Assembly (NCBI RefSeq): GCF_000721075.1
Contig: NZ_JOEQ01000024.1
Location: 1-64,000 of the forward strand
Length of the DNA: 64,000 nucleotides
DNA from: Streptosporangium amethystogenes
GTDB lineage: Bacteria > Actinomycetota > Actinomycetes > Streptosporangiales > Streptosporangiaceae
Direction: 5' to 3'
Every line of letters begins with the position of its first letter. Within the stretch, counting starts at the first letter, position 1. Shown here piece after piece: positions 7,443 to 16,468 of the stretch. Below the pieces are notes generated by a model. It did not search any database. It saw nothing but the letters and a program-made list of their open reading frames with translations, and had not been told where the DNA came from. The position numbers and the translations under genes are program-made.

Positions 7443-9302
7443 TTGACCGACGCCATTGGCCTTCAGAGCCTGGAACAGGCGCTGAGCGCGCTGAGCACCA
7501 GGGTCTCCTCCCTACGCGAGGCGAAGTCCGCATACCCCGCCGACCCCCGGTCCACACTTGACGCGGCGCTGGCGGAGCTCGACACCGCCCGCGAGCTGCT
7601 GGAAACCTCCATGCGCGAGCTGCGCAAGGCGCCCAGGCGATCAGGCCAGCGGGAGAGCGGATCACAGCGGGAACTCAAGCTGCTGCGGCAGGTGTTCCGC
7701 ACCTTCCCCGTCCCGGTGGTGGTGCTGGACGCCTCGGGTGTGGTCCGGCGGATCAGCGCCGAGACCTCCCGGATGCTCGGCAGCCCTGCGGGATATCTGA
7801 TCGGCCGCTCGTTCCCACTGTTCGTCGACGTCTCCCGTCGGGCGGCGTTCCGCTCGCACCTGACGGCGGTCCAGCAGGGCGGTCAGACCGCGACGTTCCA
7901 GACACGGTTGGCCCACCAGGGCCGCGCGCACACGGTGCAGCTGGCCGTCACCCGGCTGACGATGCCGGGCGAGCCGCAGGAGATGGTCGCGGTCATGATC
8001 CTGCCGCTGGAGGCGCAGGTGGCGGGTCCGCCCCCCGGTCCCGCCGACCGGTCGGACGCCACCCTGGTCATGGCCGCGGCACGCCGGCAGGAACTGCAGG
8101 CCAGGATGACCCGCCTGTTGCTCGACGAGGAGAGCCTGCGCCAGCCGGTGACCGTCACCAGGGCCGCGCGGCTGCTGGCCTCGGAGTCGGCCGACTGGGT
8201 GATCGCCGACGTGATCCGCGACGGCGTCCCCGCCCGTGCCTGCGTGCTCGGCCCGAGCGACAAGCCGGTGACCCAGCTGGTCCGCCTCGCCGAACAGATG
8301 AACCCGCTGACCGCACCGGCCATCGCGCACGTGCTGACCGGCGGCTCGGGCGTGGTGCACGAGATGCTGGAGGACGAGGGGCTGCTCGGCGACGTCCCCG
8401 GCGGGCCGCCCCTGCTGCGGGTGATGGGTGCCGCCTCGGTGCTGATCGTGCCGATCGGCGGCGAGGACGGCGTACTGGGCTCCCTGACCCTGGTGCGCCT
8501 GCGCGACCGGGAGCCGTTCTCCCTGGCCGATCTGGGGGTGATGGAGGAGATCGGCGTCCATCTGGGGCTCGCTCTGCGCGCCCGGCGCAGCTTCCAGACC
8601 CGCTCGCGGGCCGCCGACGCGCTGCGTACCAGCGTGGTGCCCCGGAGCCTGCCGGACATCCCCGGATTCGAGGCCGCCGCCATCTACAATGCGGGCTCCA
8701 GCCCGGTCGGCGCCGAGTTCTACGACGTCTTCCCCACCCATGACGGATGGGGTTTCGCCCTCGGGGGCGCCGTCGGCAAAGGCGAGGAGGCCGCGTCGGT
8801 CAGCGCCATGGTCCGCAACGGACTGCGCGTGCTCAGCGTCTGGGAATCCGACCCCGGCGAGGTGATGCGCAAGCTGAACCAGGCCCTGATCGCCCAGCAC
8901 AACGGCATGTTCGTGATGGCCGTGACCGGCTTCATCCGGGCGCGCAAGATCAGGCTGGCCAGCGCGGGACACCACCCCGCCGCGCTGCTGCAGCCCGACG
9001 GCGGGGTGCGGTTCACCGCCGGCGGCGGCGTGCCGCTGGGCATCGCCGCCGAGGCCGAGATGTTCACCGAGGAACTCACGCCGGCCTCCGGCCAGACCCT
9101 GGTCTTCTACTCCGACGGCCTGGTCGCCTCGCAGAACGAGCTCGGTGAGTCCTATGGCGAGACCAGGCTGGCCGACGTACTGGCACGCTGCGTGACGCGC
9201 TCTCCCGCCGAGATCGTCAAGACGGTGGAGGAGGACCGGCACGCGTTCTCCGGTGGGAGAGTTTGGGATGAGATCGTGATACTCGCCCTGCGTGTCGTAT
9301 GA
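7443..9302 (+). CDS. PAS-GAF-SpoIIE-type phosphatase-like protein, active site degenerate
   Basis: A 619-aa signalling protein with an N-terminal coiled coil (about 1-75), a PAS domain (about 80-195), a GAF domain (about 215-385) and a C-terminal PPM/SpoIIE domain (about 400-619). Such proteins usually dephosphorylate STAS antagonists and so switch on stress sigma factors. Here two motifs that normally carry metal-binding aspartates have changed: the usual GGDWYD is VGAEFYD, and the usual GDVxGKG is LGGAVGKG. YSDGL and the final WDEIVIL remain. It may be a weak or dead phosphatase acting by binding. The start is a TTG at 7443. Confidence 0.85.
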   Translation: MTDAIGLQSLEQALSALSTRVSSLREAKSAYPADPRSTLDAALAELDTARELLETSMRELRKAPRRSGQRESGSQRELKLLRQVFRTFPVPVVVLDASGVVRRISAETSRMLGSPAGYLIGRSFPLFVDVSRRAAFRSHLTAVQQGGQTATFQTRLAHQGRAHTVQLAVTRLTMPGEPQEMVAVMILPLEAQVAGPPPGPADRSDATLVMAAARRQELQARMTRLLLDEESLRQPVTVTRAARLLASESADWVIADVIRDGVPARACVLGPSDKPVTQLVRLAEQMNPLTAPAIAHVLTGGSGVVHEMLEDEGLLGDVPGGPPLLRVMGAASVLIVPIGGEDGVLGSLTLVRLRDREPFSLADLGVMEEIGVHLGLALRARRSFQTRSRAADALRTSVVPRSLPDIPGFEAAAIYNAGSSPVGAEFYDVFPTHDGWGFALGGAVGKGEEAASVSAMVRNGLRVLSVWESDPGEVMRKLNQALIAQHNGMFVMAVTGFIRARKIRLASAGHHPAALLQPDGGVRFTAGGGVPLGIAAEAEMFTEELTPASGQTLVFYSDGLVASQNELGESYGETRLADVLARCVTRSPAEIVKTVEEDRHAFSGGRVWDEIVILALRVV

Positions 9303-9574
9303 CGTGGTCGGCTCGGTGCGGCCTGCCGGTCTCACCGGGCGACGAGGGACCGCCCCCGGCGGCGCCCGTACCCGGCCAGGTGGGACGAAGAACGAAAGCC
9401 CGACGGGCTTTCATGACCTCCGTCCACCAGACCGCGCTCCACGGCTCCGGCCGGCGCTCTCCGCGCCCGGATGACCTGGCCGTACGACACCGGGACCGCC
9501 GGTCAGGCGGTGGTCGCCGTCGCGGGCGCCAGGGCCGGGGAGTCACGGCGGAGCAGGAGGTGTAGAAACCCGCG
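9303..9574. other. Noncoding stretch after the SpoIIE-type gene
   Basis: About 270 bp with no gene I would support. Short open frames on both strands are overlapping and have no family resemblance. No strong hairpin is seen. The promoter of the next gene begins at about 9575. Confidence 0.5.
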
Positions 9575-9602
9575 GGTTTGGCTCCGGCTGAGATCGGGGT
9601 AT
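9575..9602 (+). promoter_or_regulatory. SigF/SigB-type promoter
   Basis: GGTTT (9575-9579), a 17-bp gap and GGGTAT (9597-9602) fit the actinobacterial SigF consensus GGWWT-N16/17-GGGTAY exactly. It lies 64 bp before the glycosyltransferase ATG at 9666. The sigma factor at 4063-4839 is the natural candidate to read it. Confidence 0.65.
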
Positions 9603-9665
9603 GGTTAGGGCAATGCAGACGTGTGCCTAAGACGCAGGCACCCCTGAAGGAATAACAGGCTTTCC

Positions 9666-10847
9666 ATGCCTATCTCCTCCCAGAGGTGTGCCGTGAACAT
9701 TGCATTCGTCTCCTCCGAGACTCTCTCCTCCACCCAGGACGAGTCCGATCTCGCCTCCCAGCGCGCTCACCTGATGGCCGTCGCCCGCGAACTCGGCCGG
9801 GACCACAAGGTCACCATCTACACTCGGAGAAACTCCGATCTCGACAAGCCCAAAGTACGCGTGTCGCAGGGTGTCACGCTTGAGCATCTGACCGCCGGGC
9901 CCGCGCGGGACCTTCCGGAAGACGGCGTGCTGCCCTACATTTCCGACCTCGGCGACCAGCTGATGCACCGTTGGGGGCAGGACCGCCCCGACGTCATCCA
10001 CGCGCACTCCTGGACCGGCGGGCTGGCCGCCATCGCCGGTGCGAACGGTCTGAACGTGCCGTTCACCCAGACGTTCAGCAGCGAGCACCCCCGCGACGCC
10101 AAGCGGGTGCGGCTGCAGCGGGCCATCGGGCGCCGAGCCAGTGCGGTGATCGCCGGGTGCGGCGACGAGGAGAGCTCGCTGATCCGGCTGGGCGTGCCGC
10201 GCCGCAGCATCTCGGTCATCCCGCGCGGTGTCGACGTCGAGCGGTTCCGCCGTCAGGGTCCGGCCTCCGCCCGCGGTACCCGCCCCCGCCTGCTGCACGT
10301 CGGGCCGCTCACCGCGGAAAAGGGCGTGCACACCGCGATCCGCGCCCTGGAGGGCATCCCCGACGCCGAGCTGATCATCGCCGGTGGCCCGGCGACCGCG
10401 GACCTGGAGCACGACGCCGACGCGCGCCGCATGATGCTGCTGGCCAAGGAGATCGGCGTCGACGACCGGATCACCGTTCTCGGGCACATCCCGCACTCCG
10501 CGGTCGCCAAGCTGATGCGCAGCGCCGACGTGGTCGTCTCCCTGCCCCAGGAGGCTCCGGCCGGCGTCGTCGTGCTGGAGGCCATGGCCTGCGGCGTGCC
10601 CGTCATCGCCTCCGCGGTGGGCGCCCACCTCGACTCCGTGGTGGACGGGGTGACCGGCCTGCTGGTGCCCGCCGACCGTCCCGCGCAGACCTCCCGTCTG
10701 ACCCGCGAGCTCCTCGCCGACCCGACCCGCCGCACCGCGCTCGGCTTCGCCGGCGCCGACCGCGCCCGGTCCCGCTACTCGTGGGAGCGGATCAGCCAGG
10801 AACTCGTCCATGTCTACGAGGTCGCCCTCTCCGGTTCCCCCCGCTGA
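9666..10847 (+). CDS. Glycosyltransferase family 4 (GT-B fold)
   Basis: A 393-aa retaining glycosyltransferase that should transfer a sugar from a nucleotide donor. The N-terminal acceptor half contains DVIHAHSWTGGLAA. The C-terminal donor half shows VIPRGVDVERF, LLHVGPLTAEKGVHTAIRAL and the E-x7-E motif in EAPAGVVVLEAMACG. The ATG at 9666 is used here, but a GTG at 9693 with an AGAGG before it would remove nine residues and gives a more typical N-terminus. The SigF-type promoter upstream suggests stress induction. The acceptor is unknown: trehalose-like, lipid or cell-wall acceptors are all possible. Confidence 0.87.
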   Translation: MPISSQRCAVNIAFVSSETLSSTQDESDLASQRAHLMAVARELGRDHKVTIYTRRNSDLDKPKVRVSQGVTLEHLTAGPARDLPEDGVLPYISDLGDQLMHRWGQDRPDVIHAHSWTGGLAAIAGANGLNVPFTQTFSSEHPRDAKRVRLQRAIGRRASAVIAGCGDEESSLIRLGVPRRSISVIPRGVDVERFRRQGPASARGTRPRLLHVGPLTAEKGVHTAIRALEGIPDAELIIAGGPATADLEHDADARRMMLLAKEIGVDDRITVLGHIPHSAVAKLMRSADVVVSLPQEAPAGVVVLEAMACGVPVIASAVGAHLDSVVDGVTGLLVPADRPAQTSRLTRELLADPTRRTALGFAGADRARSRYSWERISQELVHVYEVALSGSPR

Positions 10848-10881
10848 CCGCGCCCGCCGCGACGGCCGGGCGCCACCGGCC

Positions 10882-10943
10882 ACCCGTCATATGTGAAGGA
10901 CCGGGACTCCCGCGGGAGTCCCGGTCCTTCACATATGACGGGT
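10882..10943. terminator. Bidirectional terminator, perfect 62-bp palindrome
   Basis: Bases 10882-10943 are a perfect palindrome of two 31-bp arms with no loop, centred on CCCGCGGG. It lies exactly between the convergent glycosyltransferase and membrane-protein genes and can act on both transcripts. Confidence 0.8.
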
Positions 10944-10961
10944 CCGTGCCGGAAGGCGGCC

Positions 10962-11915
10962 CTACGGCTGGAACGCGCGGCGGTGCAGCACGACCCCGAG
11001 GCCGCTCGCAGCCAGCAGGACGGCCCCGGCCAGGACCAGGATCACCGCGCCGTCCACGGCCCCGTCCGTCCAGTCCCAGACGGCCTCGGGAACGGCGAGT
11101 GTCAGCCCGGCCACGCCGCTGACGATCAGCACCCAGGTGCGCCGGCGCCCGTACAGCGACAGGCAGGCCAGCGCGATCACCGCGGTCAGCCAGTACCCCC
11201 AGGCCTCCCCGTCCCACAGGACGGGCCACTGGCCGCCGAAGAGCGCGATGGCCGCGCCCATGCCCAGCCCCAGATCGTGCGGGACGAGCTGACCGGCGAG
11301 GGCGAGCGCCAGGATGAGCACCCCCAGCGCGACATAGGCGAGGCCCCAACCGGCGCCCTCCCCTCCGACGGAGAGATCCAGCAGGCCGGTCACCGTGACC
11401 AGGGCGAACCCGCCACAGGCCAGCAGGCCGATCGCGGTGGGCAGCAGCGCGTAGGCCCCCGCCGCGATCGCCAGTCCGGCCGCGCCGCCGATGAGCCCCT
11501 CGTAGTGGTCGGCGGCGACCCCGGCGCAGAGGGCGGCGGTACCCGAGCCCAGCGCGGCGAGCGTGGCGGCGACCCTGCCCTGTACGGCGGCCGTCCTGCC
11601 GGTCGCGGACCGCGCGGCCCTGCCGAGCCCCACGGCCACCGCCAGCAGCAGGACGGTGACCACGGCGAGAACCGTGATCCTTGTCGGCTGGGTCATCCGC
11701 TCCCAGCCCAGGGCGACGAATGCGGCGGCACCGGCCAGGACGAGTCCCCCGCCGACGTACGCGAGGATCTCGCTCCATCTGACCCGATTCCCGGCGTCCC
11801 GGTCGCGCAGTGCCTCGTTCACGGCGAGGGTGACCGGCTCCACCTGCTCCGCCTGGAGTTCACCGGACTCCACCAGCCTGGCCAGTGCCCGCCGTATGGC
11901 GTCAATGTCACTCAT
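10962..11915 (-). CDS. Multi-pass membrane protein (DUF2157-like)
   Basis: A 317-aa integral membrane protein. Residues 1-40 are a charged helical cytoplasmic head (MSDIDAIRRALARLVESGEL), followed by about ten hydrophobic segments rich in Ala, Gly, Leu and Val. A cytoplasmic head followed by many helices resembles DUF2157-type proteins, but I cannot confirm the family. The ATG at 11915 is preferred; a longer frame extends 12 codons upstream. It is a single gene between the 62-bp terminator and the GH16 gene. Function unknown. Confidence 0.75.
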   Translation of the reverse strand: MSDIDAIRRALARLVESGELQAEQVEPVTLAVNEALRDRDAGNRVRWSEILAYVGGGLVLAGAAAFVALGWERMTQPTRITVLAVVTVLLLAVAVGLGRAARSATGRTAAVQGRVAATLAALGSGTAALCAGVAADHYEGLIGGAAGLAIAAGAYALLPTAIGLLACGGFALVTVTGLLDLSVGGEGAGWGLAYVALGVLILALALAGQLVPHDLGLGMGAAIALFGGQWPVLWDGEAWGYWLTAVIALACLSLYGRRRTWVLIVSGVAGLTLAVPEAVWDWTDGAVDGAVILVLAGAVLLAASGLGVVLHRRAFQP

Positions 11916-12026
11916 GTCCGAAATCGTGGCACAACTTGCTCGGAGTAGCACCCTCCGGATTCGTGGGACGGATGCGAAAACGGAATACCACTGTTACTGG
12001 AGTGCGATCGTTGCTTTGATGGGCCC

Positions 12027-12758
12027 ATGTCAATTCGTGGCACGTTCCTGGGCATCCTGGCCACCGCGCTGGCGCTCTCCGCACTGCCGGTACAGAGCGC
12101 GTCCGCCGAGCGCGGTTGGGGCGCCCCCGTCCTGGTGGAGAACTTCGACGGCACCCGGGTAGACGGCCGCAGGTGGGTCGTCTACCACTCCCCCAACGCC
12201 GAGACCAACCCGCGCACCGGGCGGGCCACGAGCGTGGCCGACGGCATCCTGCGGCTCAAGGGCGGCATCGTGTCAGGCCGGGACCTGTCCGGTGGCATCG
12301 CGACCCGCTCGGCGCAGCGGTACGGGCGCTGGGAGGTGCGGCTGCGGGCCGAGCGCGGCGCCGGCTACACCCCGGTGGCCCTGCTCTGGCCGTCCGACCA
12401 GGGGGACGGGGAGTACGCGGAGATCGACTTCGCCGAGATCATCGACCCGGCCCGCAGGGCGGGCGGGATCTTCGTGCACCGTGGCGACGGGCCCCAGGCC
12501 CAGCGGCAGATGAGGGCCGACTTCACCCGGTGGCACACGGTCGCGGTCGACTGGCTGCCCGGACGGCTGACGTTCTGGCTGGACGGTGAGAAGGTGTGGG
12601 ACTACCGGGGGCCGAACGTGCCGACGGGTCGCTCCATGCACCTGGCGCTGCAGAACGACGTGACGTGCAACGAGTGGTCGCCGTGCCGCAACCGCTCCAC
12701 TCCGCCGACGGTCAGCATGTACGTGGACTGGGTGAAGATCTACCGGGCCGCCGTCTAG
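12027..12758 (+). CDS. Secreted GH16-family glycoside hydrolase
   Basis: A 243-aa exported enzyme. Residues 1-27 are a signal peptide ending near SASA. The GH16 catalytic motif ExDxxE appears as EIDFAE, so Glu132 is the likely nucleophile and Glu137 the acid/base, with Asp134 between. Other family marks are RYGRWEVRLRAERGAGYTPV, WHTVAVDWLPGRLTFWLDG and the C-terminal YVDWVKIY strand. GH16 enzymes cut beta-1,3 or beta-1,3-1,4 glucans or galactans; the specificity cannot be told from this sequence. Its stop codon overlaps the stop of the convergent PucR gene. Confidence 0.88.
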   Translation: MSIRGTFLGILATALALSALPVQSASAERGWGAPVLVENFDGTRVDGRRWVVYHSPNAETNPRTGRATSVADGILRLKGGIVSGRDLSGGIATRSAQRYGRWEVRLRAERGAGYTPVALLWPSDQGDGEYAEIDFAEIIDPARRAGGIFVHRGDGPQAQRQMRADFTRWHTVAVDWLPGRLTFWLDGEKVWDYRGPNVPTGRSMHLALQNDVTCNEWSPCRNRSTPPTVSMYVDWVKIYRAAV

Positions 12759-13840
12759 AGCAGGCGGATCGCCTTGAGGGCGAGGTGGACCAGCAGGCGG
12801 TTCTCGCCGTCGGCGAGGTCGCGGCCGGTGAGCCTCTCGGCCTTGGCCAGCCGGTAGTAGAGCGTCTGGCGGTGCACGCCGAGCGCGGCGGCGGTCTGCT
12901 GGACGTGACCCGCGCGGTCGAGATAGCTCTCCACGGTCCTGACCAGTTCCGGGTCCCGGGCCAGCCCGGCGACCTCCTCCGCCAGTTCCCGCAGCCCGGC
13001 CTGGGACATGCGGGCGAGCAGCCGGTAGACCCCCAGCCCCGACCAGGCGGCGACGGGCCCCAGCGCGGGCACCCGGCCGGCGACGCCGAGCGCGTGCACG
13101 GCCTCCCGCCAGCTCCGCCAGGCCTGGGCGAGATCGTCCCGGGGGGCGCCGACACCCACCACCGTGCCGTACATGCCCTGGATCCGGCCCGCCAGCTCCC
13201 CCGCCTGGCCGGCCGGGACCAGCAGCGCGACCAGCGATTCGTCCCCGGCGGGGAACGCCGGATCGGCGAGCACGCCGCGCGGGAGCGTCCAGAGGGCGGC
13301 GACCCGGTCCGGCGAACTGCGGGCGGCGATCGCCGCCACCGGACCGCGCAGGTCCAGCCTGGACAGCCCCCAGGAACGCTCCTCGGTGTCGGAGGAGAAC
13401 AGCCTCCGCAGGCTCGCCCCCATGTCCTGGCGGCTGCGGGCCTCCTGCGCGAGGGCCGCGGCGGCCCGGGAGACCAGGTCGCCGACCGAGGCCAGAACGT
13501 CGTCGCCGAGTGTGCCGTCGTCGAGCAGCCACAGGTAGCCGTAGGTCACCTCACGGTGCCGCAGCGGCACGCACACCCGGGCGAGCACCCCCAGGTCGGC
13601 GTCGGCGGGGATGCGTACCGGTCCGTGGGCGCCGGCGATGCCGTACCCCTCGAAATAGGCCCGCACCTGGTCGGTCGCGCGGCGCCGCAGAATGGACTCC
13701 TGGCGCACCATGTCGATGTCACCGCTCTGCGCGGCATAGGCCAGGAGCTGGAACGAGCGGTCCTCCAGGGTGGCGGAGGCACCGAGCCTGGCGGCGATCT
13801 CGTCGACTGTCTCCTGTAACACCTCACCATTGTTGTACAT
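12755..13840 (-). CDS. PucR-family regulator, probable proline-catabolism activator
   Basis: A 361-aa regulator of the PucR/CdaR type. The N-terminal part is a sensor-like domain, and the last 60 residues are the PucR C-terminal HTH (VRTVESYLDRAGHVQQTAAALGVHRQTLYYRL). The ATG at 13840 is chosen because the longer frame would run into the divergent promoter. It is divergent from the proline dehydrogenase gene 76 bp away. PucR-type proline regulators (PrnR/PutR) are known beside put genes in actinobacteria, so control of the putative proline operon is a reasonable inference. Confidence 0.85.
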   Translation of the reverse strand: MYNNGEVLQETVDEIAARLGASATLEDRSFQLLAYAAQSGDIDMVRQESILRRRATDQVRAYFEGYGIAGAHGPVRIPADADLGVLARVCVPLRHREVTYGYLWLLDDGTLGDDVLASVGDLVSRAAAALAQEARSRQDMGASLRRLFSSDTEERSWGLSRLDLRGPVAAIAARSSPDRVAALWTLPRGVLADPAFPAGDESLVALLVPAGQAGELAGRIQGMYGTVVGVGAPRDDLAQAWRSWREAVHALGVAGRVPALGPVAAWSGLGVYRLLARMSQAGLRELAEEVAGLARDPELVRTVESYLDRAGHVQQTAAALGVHRQTLYYRLAKAERLTGRDLADGENRLLVHLALKAIRLL

Positions 13841-13916
13841 GTGTATGAACACTCTTCCCGCCGGTCGTGGCAGATGCACATGATGGTCGGCCTGAGCAGG
13901 GTTTTAGGGTGAAGAC

Positions 13917-14843
13917 ATGCTCGGTTCTCTCCTTCTCGGCGCGTCCCGGTTACCGCTGGTACGGCGCGCGGTCTCCGGCGTACCACTGACACGCAAGGTC
14001 GTCGACCGCTTCGTCGCGGGCGAGACGCCCCAGGACGCGGTGGAGGCGATCCGTCACCTCGCCGCCGCGGGCCTGGCCGTCAGCGTCGACCATCTGGGTG
14101 AGGAGACGAAGGACGCCGCTGCCGCCGCCCAGACGGCCAGGGCGTACGCCACCCTGCTCAGCCCCCTGGGCGAGCTGGGGCTCGGCGACCGCGCCGAGGT
14201 TTCGGTGAAGCTCTCGGCGGTCGGTCAGGCGCTGGGTGCCGACGGTGACAAGATCGCTTTGGAGAACGCGCGGCAGGTCTGCGAGGCCGCCCGCGCCTGC
14301 GGGGCGAACGTGACCCTCGACATGGAGGACCACACCACCGTCGACTCCACGCTGGAGACGCTGCGGGCCCTGCGCGAGGACTTCCCCTCCGTCGGCGTCG
14401 CGGTGCAGTCCTACCTGTTCCGCAGCGAGGCCGACTGCCGCGACCTGGCATATCAGGGCTCCCGGGTCCGCCTGGTCAAGGGCGCCTACGCCGAACCCGC
14501 CTCGGTGGCCCACCAGCACAAGAACGAGGTCGACCGGGCCTACGTGCGCTGCCTGCGCATTCTCATGTCGGGTGCCGGCTACCCGATGGTGGCGACGCAC
14601 GACGACCGGCTGATCTCCATCACCGAGACGCTCGCCGACCGGTTCGGCCGCTCCCTTGGTGACTACGAGTACCAGATGCTCTACGGCATCAGGACGGACC
14701 GGCAGCAGGCGCTGGCGGGCGCCGGCCATGTCATGCGCGTCTACGTCCCCTACGGCGACGACTGGTACGGCTACTTCATGCGCCGGCTGGCCGAACGCCC
14801 GGCGAACATCGCCTTCTTTCTTCGTGCCCTTGGAGGCAAGTGA
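13917..14843 (+). CDS. Proline dehydrogenase
   Basis: A 308-aa FAD enzyme that oxidises L-proline to delta-1-pyrroline-5-carboxylate and passes electrons to quinone. It is the monofunctional form of the PutA PRODH barrel: VSVKLSAVGQAL, DMEDHTTVDSTLETL, VGVAVQSYL, RVRLVKGAYAEP, ATHDDRLI and the final RVYVPYGDDWYGYFMRRLAERPAN, which holds the proline-binding arginines. Its last codons overlap the start of the P5C dehydrogenase gene (ATGA), so the two are cotranscribed and probably translationally coupled. Confidence 0.93.
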   Translation: MLGSLLLGASRLPLVRRAVSGVPLTRKVVDRFVAGETPQDAVEAIRHLAAAGLAVSVDHLGEETKDAAAAAQTARAYATLLSPLGELGLGDRAEVSVKLSAVGQALGADGDKIALENARQVCEAARACGANVTLDMEDHTTVDSTLETLRALREDFPSVGVAVQSYLFRSEADCRDLAYQGSRVRLVKGAYAEPASVAHQHKNEVDRAYVRCLRILMSGAGYPMVATHDDRLISITETLADRFGRSLGDYEYQMLYGIRTDRQQALAGAGHVMRVYVPYGDDWYGYFMRRLAERPANIAFFLRALGGK

Positions 14844-16468
14844 TGGATGCCATCTCCGCAGTTCCCGCCCCGATCAACGAGCCGGTGCTCGGCTACGCGC
14901 CGGGCAGTGCCGAGCGCGCCGCGCTGGAGGACCGTGTCAAGGAGCTGGCCGGGGCCCAGCTGGATCTGACGATGACGATCGGCGGCGAGCAGCGGATGGG
15001 CGGCGGCGCCCCGATCGACGTGGTCCAGCCGCACAACCATGCCTCCGTGCTCGGCCGTACGGCCGACGCCACCGCCGGCGACGTGCGCGCGGCGATCGAC
15101 GCCGCGCTGCAGGCGGCGCCCGCGTGGCGCGCCATGCCGTTCGACGAGCGGGCCGCGATCTTCCTGCGGGCCGCCGACCTGCTGGCCGGCCCCTACCGGC
15201 AGACACTGAACGGCGCGACGGTCCTGGGCCAGTCCAAGTCCGCGCAGCAGGCGGAGATCGACGCGGCCTGCGAGCTGATCGACTTCCTGCGCTTCAACGT
15301 GGACTTCGCCCGCAGGCTCCTCAGCGACCAGCCGATCTCCTCGTCCGGCGTGTGGAACCGGATGGAGTACCGGCCGCTGGAGGGCTTCGTCCTGGCGATC
15401 ACCCCGTTCAACTTCACGGCCATCGCCGGGAACCTGCCGTCGGCTCCGGCCCTGATGGGCAACGTGGTCGTCTGGAAGCCCTCCCCCACCCAGCAGTTCG
15501 CCGCGCACTTCACCATGCGCCTGCTGGAGGAGGCCGGGCTTCCGCCGGGCGTCATCAACATGGTGACCGGCAACGGCGCCGCCGTCTCCGAGGTCGCGAC
15601 GACCCACCCCGACCTGGCGGGCATCCACTTCACCGGCTCCACAGCGACCTTCCAGCACCTGTGGTCCACGGTCGGCGCCAACATCACCTCCTACCGGTCC
15701 TACCCGCGTCTGGTCGGCGAGACCGGCGGCAAGGACTTCGTGCTGGCCCACCCCTCCGCCGATCCCGGTGTGCTCACCACCGCGCTGGTCCGCGGCGCCT
15801 TCGAGTACCAGGGGCAGAAGTGCTCGGCCGCCTCCCGGGCCTACGTGCCGCGCTCGGTCTGGTCGGTGATCCGCGACGAACTGGTGGGCACCGCCGAGTC
15901 GCTGACCGTCGGCGACGTGGCCGCCGACCTGTCGACCTTCATGGGCGCGGTCATCGACGACCGGGCGTTCGCCAAGCACAGGGCCGCGATCGACCGGGCC
16001 CGCTCGCTTGACTCGATCAACGTGCTGACCGGCTCGTACGACGACTCGACCGGCTACTTCGTGCGGCCGACCATCCTGGAGTCGGCCGATCCCACCGACG
16101 AGATCTTCGTCAGGGAGTACTTCGGCCCGATCCTCGGCGTGCACGTCTACGACGACGCGGACTTCGACGCGGTGCTCGACCAGATGGAGGGCGTCTCCCC
16201 GTACGCGCTGACCGGCTCGATCATCGCCCAGGACCGCTACGCGATCACCTCGGCGTCGGAGCGGCTGCGCTTCGCGGCGGGCAACCTCTACATCAACGAC
16301 AAGCCGACCGGCGCGGTCGTCGGCCAGCAGCCCTTCGGCGGGGCCCGCGCCTCGGGCACCAACGACAAGGCCGGGTCGATCCTCAACCTGACCCGCTGGG
16401 TCAACGCTCGGACGATCAAGGAGACGTTCGTCCCGCCGACCGACCACCGTTACCCGCACATGGGCTGA
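14840..16468 (+). CDS. pruA: 1-pyrroline-5-carboxylate (glutamate semialdehyde) dehydrogenase
   Basis: A 542-aa NAD-dependent aldehyde dehydrogenase that oxidises glutamate semialdehyde, the open form of P5C, to glutamate. Family marks are ITPFNFTAIAGNLP, the NAD site HFTGSTATF, the glutamate region LVGETGGKD and the active-site Cys in YQGQKCSAASR, with QQPFGGARASGTNDKAG near the end. With the preceding gene it completes proline to glutamate. The last 52 bp overlap the tail of the convergent NRPS remnant. Confidence 0.94.
   Translation: MMDAISAVPAPINEPVLGYAPGSAERAALEDRVKELAGAQLDLTMTIGGEQRMGGGAPIDVVQPHNHASVLGRTADATAGDVRAAIDAALQAAPAWRAMPFDERAAIFLRAADLLAGPYRQTLNGATVLGQSKSAQQAEIDAACELIDFLRFNVDFARRLLSDQPISSSGVWNRMEYRPLEGFVLAITPFNFTAIAGNLPSAPALMGNVVVWKPSPTQQFAAHFTMRLLEEAGLPPGVINMVTGNGAAVSEVATTHPDLAGIHFTGSTATFQHLWSTVGANITSYRSYPRLVGETGGKDFVLAHPSADPGVLTTALVRGAFEYQGQKCSAASRAYVPRSVWSVIRDELVGTAESLTVGDVAADLSTFMGAVIDDRAFAKHRAAIDRARSLDSINVLTGSYDDSTGYFVRPTILESADPTDEIFVREYFGPILGVHVYDDADFDAVLDQMEGVSPYALTGSIIAQDRYAITSASERLRFAAGNLYINDKPTGAVVGQQPFGGARASGTNDKAGSILNLTRWVNARTIKETFVPPTDHRYPHMG

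Noticed and set aside
7662..9335. Long minus-strand open frame (557 codons)
   Set aside because: Antisense to the PAS-GAF-SpoIIE gene, rich in His, Arg and Gly, no recognisable domain.
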